A stretch of DNA of 51,782 bases, from positions 1 to 51,782 of the forward strand of contig JAFQCR010000004.1 of the NCBI GenBank assembly GCA_017416345.1, written 5' to 3'. The position numbers and the translations under genes were made by a program. Below, piece by piece: positions 49,317-51,782 of the stretch (its first letter is position 1; each line of letters starts with the position of its first letter). Below the pieces are notes generated by a model that was not told where the DNA came from, searched no databases, and saw only the letters and a list, made by a program, of their open reading frames with translations. Source of the stretch: Clostridia bacterium. Its GTDB lineage: Bacteria > Bacillota > Clostridia > Oscillospirales > Acutalibacteraceae.

Positions 49317-51254
49317 ATGGAAAAACAGAAATTTTATATTACAACGGCTATCGCTTATGCCTCAAAAAAGCCGCATATCGGTAACTCTTACGATATCGTG
49401 CTGGCCGATATGATAGCAAGATATAAGAGGAAAAAGGGCTTCGACGTCCGTTTCCTCACCGGCTCCGATGAGCACGGTCAGAAGATCGAAGAAAACGCAA
49501 AAGAAATGGGTCTTACTCCCAAACAGTTGGTTGACAAGGTTGCAGGCGAGATAAAGTCGGTATGGGACTGCCTTAACGTTACCTATGACCGCTTCATACG
49601 CACCACCGATTTGGACCACGAGGATGCTGTTAAAAAGATTTTCAAAAAGCTCTACGAAAAGGGCGATATCTATAAGTCCGAGTATGAGGGCAAGTATTGC
49701 GTACCGTGCGAGTCGTTCTTCACCCCCTCACAGCTCAAGGACGGCAAGTGTCCCGATTGCGGCCGTGACTGTATCGATTCCAAAGAGGAAGCTTATTTCT
49801 TAAAGCTTTCCAAGTATCAGGACAAGCTGGTCGAGTATTACGAGAATACTCCCGATTTCTTCACACCCGCATCCCGCAAGGCCGAGATGATCAACAACTT
49901 CATCAAGCCCGGTCTTTCCGACCTTTGCGTATCCCGTACCTCGTTCAAGTGGGGTATCCCCGTTGATTTTGACGACAAGCACGTTATCTACGTCTGGCTT
50001 GACGCTTTGACCAACTATATCACCGGTGTCGGCTACAATCCCGACGGCTCGAGCGAGGACTACAAGAAGTATTGGCCTGCCGACCTGCACGTTATCGGTA
50101 AGGATATCGTCCGATTCCACACCATTTATTGGCCTATCATCCTGATGGCCTTGGGTGAGCCGTTGCCGAAGCAGGTCTTGGGTCATCCTTGGCTGTTGTC
50201 GGGTGACGACAAGATGAGTAAGTCCAAGGGCAACGTTATCTACGCTGACGATATGGTCAAGCGCTTCGGCACCGATGCCGTGCGTTACTATCTCCTTTCC
50301 GAGATGCCCTTTGCGCAGGACGGCGTTATCACCTACGAAAACTTTATGAATAAGTATAACACCGACCTTGCAAATACTTTGGGCAACCTTGTAAACCGTA
50401 CCATTGCCATGACCAACAAGTATTTCGGCGGTACTGTTTCTAAGCCCACCGCCGATTTTGACGAGTTTGATACCGACCTTCGCAATGTTGCGATCGAAAC
50501 GGTTGAAAAGTATGACAAGCTGATGGACGTTTACCACAACGCCGATGCCTGCGAGACCGTGATGAACCTTGCACGCCGTTGCAACAAGTATATTGACGAG
50601 ACCATGCCTTGGTCGTTGGCCAAGGACGAGGCAAGTAAGGATCGCCTGGCCGCCGTTATGTATAACCTGCTTGAGGGCATCCGTATTTTGGCACAGCTGA
50701 TCGCACCCATCTGCCCCGAGTCGGCCGACAAGATAATTGCACAGATCAAGTGCGATTGTGATTCACTTGATTTCGGCGCAGTTGACAGTTATACTGTCGG
50801 CGAGGGTCAGCCGTTGTTTGCACGTCTTGACACCGAAAAGGTGCTGGCCGAATTGGCCGCCGAGCAGGAGGCAGCCGCAAAAGCCGCAAAAGCCGAGGCT
50901 AAAAAAGCAGAAGGCATTGCATTCCTTGACGAGATCACCTTCGACGAGTTTATGAAGATTGATCTTCGTGCCTGCAAGATAGTCAACTGCGAGCCCATCA
51001 AAAAGGCCAAGAAGCTCTTGAAGCTGACCTTGGATGACGGCAGCGGAAAAGAGAGGATCGTGGCTTCGGGTATTGCCAAGTGGTACACCCCCGACGATCT
51101 TATCGGCAAGACGGTCATCTGCGTTGCCAACTTAAAGCCTGCCGTGCTTTGCGGTGTTGAGTCCTGCGGTATGATCCTTGCCGCCGATGCAGGTGAGGAC
51201 GATGTCAAGGTGGTATTCCTCGACGGTGTTCCTGCAGGTGCAAAGGTAAGATAA
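49317..51254 (+). CDS. metG: Methionyl-tRNA synthetase with C-terminal tRNA-binding domain
   Basis: 645 residues. Charges tRNA-Met with methionine in the cytoplasm. Seen: the class I motif HIGN near residue 21 (in the form KPHIGNSYDIVLADM), a four-Cys zinc knuckle (C128, C131, C145, C148), the substrate region FKWGIPVDFDDKHVIYVWLDAL, and the ATP motif K299-MSKS. After the anticodon-binding helical domain comes an Ala/Lys/Glu-rich linker (~515-535). Then a C-terminal OB-fold EMAP/Trbp111-type tRNA-binding domain (FMKIDLRACKIVNCEPI, LKLTLDDGSGKERIVASGI, 'VICVANLKPAVLCGVESCGMILAA') completes the Gram-positive form. Its stop overlaps the next start as TAATG. Confidence 0.97.
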   Translation: MEKQKFYITTAIAYASKKPHIGNSYDIVLADMIARYKRKKGFDVRFLTGSDEHGQKIEENAKEMGLTPKQLVDKVAGEIKSVWDCLNVTYDRFIRTTDLDHEDAVKKIFKKLYEKGDIYKSEYEGKYCVPCESFFTPSQLKDGKCPDCGRDCIDSKEEAYFLKLSKYQDKLVEYYENTPDFFTPASRKAEMINNFIKPGLSDLCVSRTSFKWGIPVDFDDKHVIYVWLDALTNYITGVGYNPDGSSEDYKKYWPADLHVIGKDIVRFHTIYWPIILMALGEPLPKQVLGHPWLLSGDDKMSKSKGNVIYADDMVKRFGTDAVRYYLLSEMPFAQDGVITYENFMNKYNTDLANTLGNLVNRTIAMTNKYFGGTVSKPTADFDEFDTDLRNVAIETVEKYDKLMDVYHNADACETVMNLARRCNKYIDETMPWSLAKDEASKDRLAAVMYNLLEGIRILAQLIAPICPESADKIIAQIKCDCDSLDFGAVDSYTVGEGQPLFARLDTEKVLAELAAEQEAAAKAAKAEAKKAEGIAFLDEITFDEFMKIDLRACKIVNCEPIKKAKKLLKLTLDDGSGKERIVASGIAKWYTPDDLIGKTVICVANLKPAVLCGVESCGMILAADAGEDDVKVVFLDGVPAGAKVR

Positions 51255-51782
51255 TGGACTTAAATCAGGAATTTTTTGCGCCGCCGAAAAGTATTTTTGA
51301 CACCCATGCACATTATGATGACGAGCGTTTTGATGAAAACCGCCGTGAGCTTCTGAATACTTTGTCCGAGCACGGCGTAGGATATATTATAAACAACTCG
51401 ACCGACCTTTACGGGTCGGCCGAGAAGTGCCTTGAAATGTCGGCCGAGCACGGTTTTTGCTACACAGCGGTCGGCATTCACCCCGAGGCGGTCGAAACCA
51501 AGGGAACAGCGGTTGACGAAGCAAGGCTACGTGAGCTTTTGAAGCGCCCCAAGGTGGTGGCGATAGGGGAGATAGGTCTTGACTATTATTGGTCGACCGA
51601 CCGAAAAGAGCAGCAAAAGGCGGTTTTTAGCCGCCAATGCGAGCTTGCCAATGAGCTTGGGGTTCCCGTCATCATCCACGACCGTGAGGCTCACGGCGAC
51701 ACGCTGGACATTATCCGTGAGATAAGACCAAAGGGTAGTCTGCATTGCTTTTCGGGAAGCCGTGAAATGGCGCTTGAGCTTG
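51254..51782 (+). CDS. TatD-family metal-dependent hydrolase, N-terminal part (3' end outside window)
   Basis: The first ~176 residues are present; ATG 51254 overlaps the metG stop (TAATG), so translation is coupled. The TatD TIM-barrel metal motif DTHAHYDD appears at the start (family H-x-H). Next come 'YTAVGIHPE', the catalytic-region VVAIGEIGLDYYW, 'RKEQQKAVFSRQCELANELGVPVIIHDREAH' and 'SLHCFSGSREMALEL', all in family order. TatD proteins are DNases or phosphoesterases. Gene order metG-tatD is common in Firmicutes. Confidence 0.95.
   Translation, partial: MDLNQEFFAPPKSIFDTHAHYDDERFDENRRELLNTLSEHGVGYIINNSTDLYGSAEKCLEMSAEHGFCYTAVGIHPEAVETKGTAVDEARLRELLKRPKVVAIGEIGLDYYWSTDRKEQQKAVFSRQCELANELGVPVIIHDREAHGDTLDIIREIRPKGSLHCFSGSREMALEL

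Overview
The window looks like chromosome of a Gram-positive gut-type anaerobe of the class Clostridia, most likely an Oscillospirales/Ruminococcaceae relative. This is inferred from a dockerin/cohesin pair, BspA-type leucine-rich surface proteins, strong AGGAGG ribosome sites, TTGACA-N17-TATAAT promoters, and dispersed GTAGGGGCG palindromes of the kind I associate with gut Clostridia. Most genes are of moderate GC with host-like codon use. The stretch from about 20.4 to 26.0 kb is clearly AT-richer and looks acquired.

Layout. 1-4.6 kb: 3' end of UDP-galactopyranose mutase, a secreted LRR protein and a sodium:solute symporter. 4.8-18.2 kb: a four-gene operon under one promoter, encoding a membrane-anchored von Willebrand A protein, a 1183-residue tubulin/FtsZ-like GTPase, a two-helix membrane protein of unknown family, and a 1614-residue membrane protein that appears to join a catalytically dead helicase core, an acidic linker with two basic-aromatic motifs, a zinc ribbon and an HExxH peptidase. 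This is the most novel system here. 18.2-20.4 kb: tRNA-Leu(CAG), a PPP-type phosphatase, a ZIP metal transporter with an apparent AUA start, and a small XRE repressor. 20.4-27 kb: a repressor-controlled promoter, a four-unit 12-bp repeat, a Mor-like activator, a giant dockerin-bearing repeat protein and a cohesin-like membrane protein, probably an adhesion or scaffold pair.

27-29.7 kb: a sigma factor fused through a transmembrane helix to an extracellular LRR domain, preceded by palindromic repeats. 29.8-34.4 kb: a six-gene reverse-strand operon (DUF5685, DnaJ/TPR, membrane protein, NodB deacetylase, two sugar isomerase/epimerase paralogues), with uvrA upstream on the same strand. 37.4-39.9 kb: an amino-acid ABC importer. 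40-43.5 kb: rhamnulose-1-phosphate aldolase, an XRE regulator, a histidine phosphatase, and a KDPG/KHG aldolase fused to a glyoxalase-like domain. 44.1-46.9 kb: a YitT-type membrane protein and a GH16 lipoprotein. 46.9-47.7 kb: a dense array of palindromic repeats. 47.7-51.8 kb: another LRR surface protein with an SPDTG-type sorting signal, a small membrane protein, metG, and the 5' part of a TatD hydrolase.

All identifications come from reading motifs and from memory of protein families. No database search was run. Promoter and terminator calls are pattern matches.
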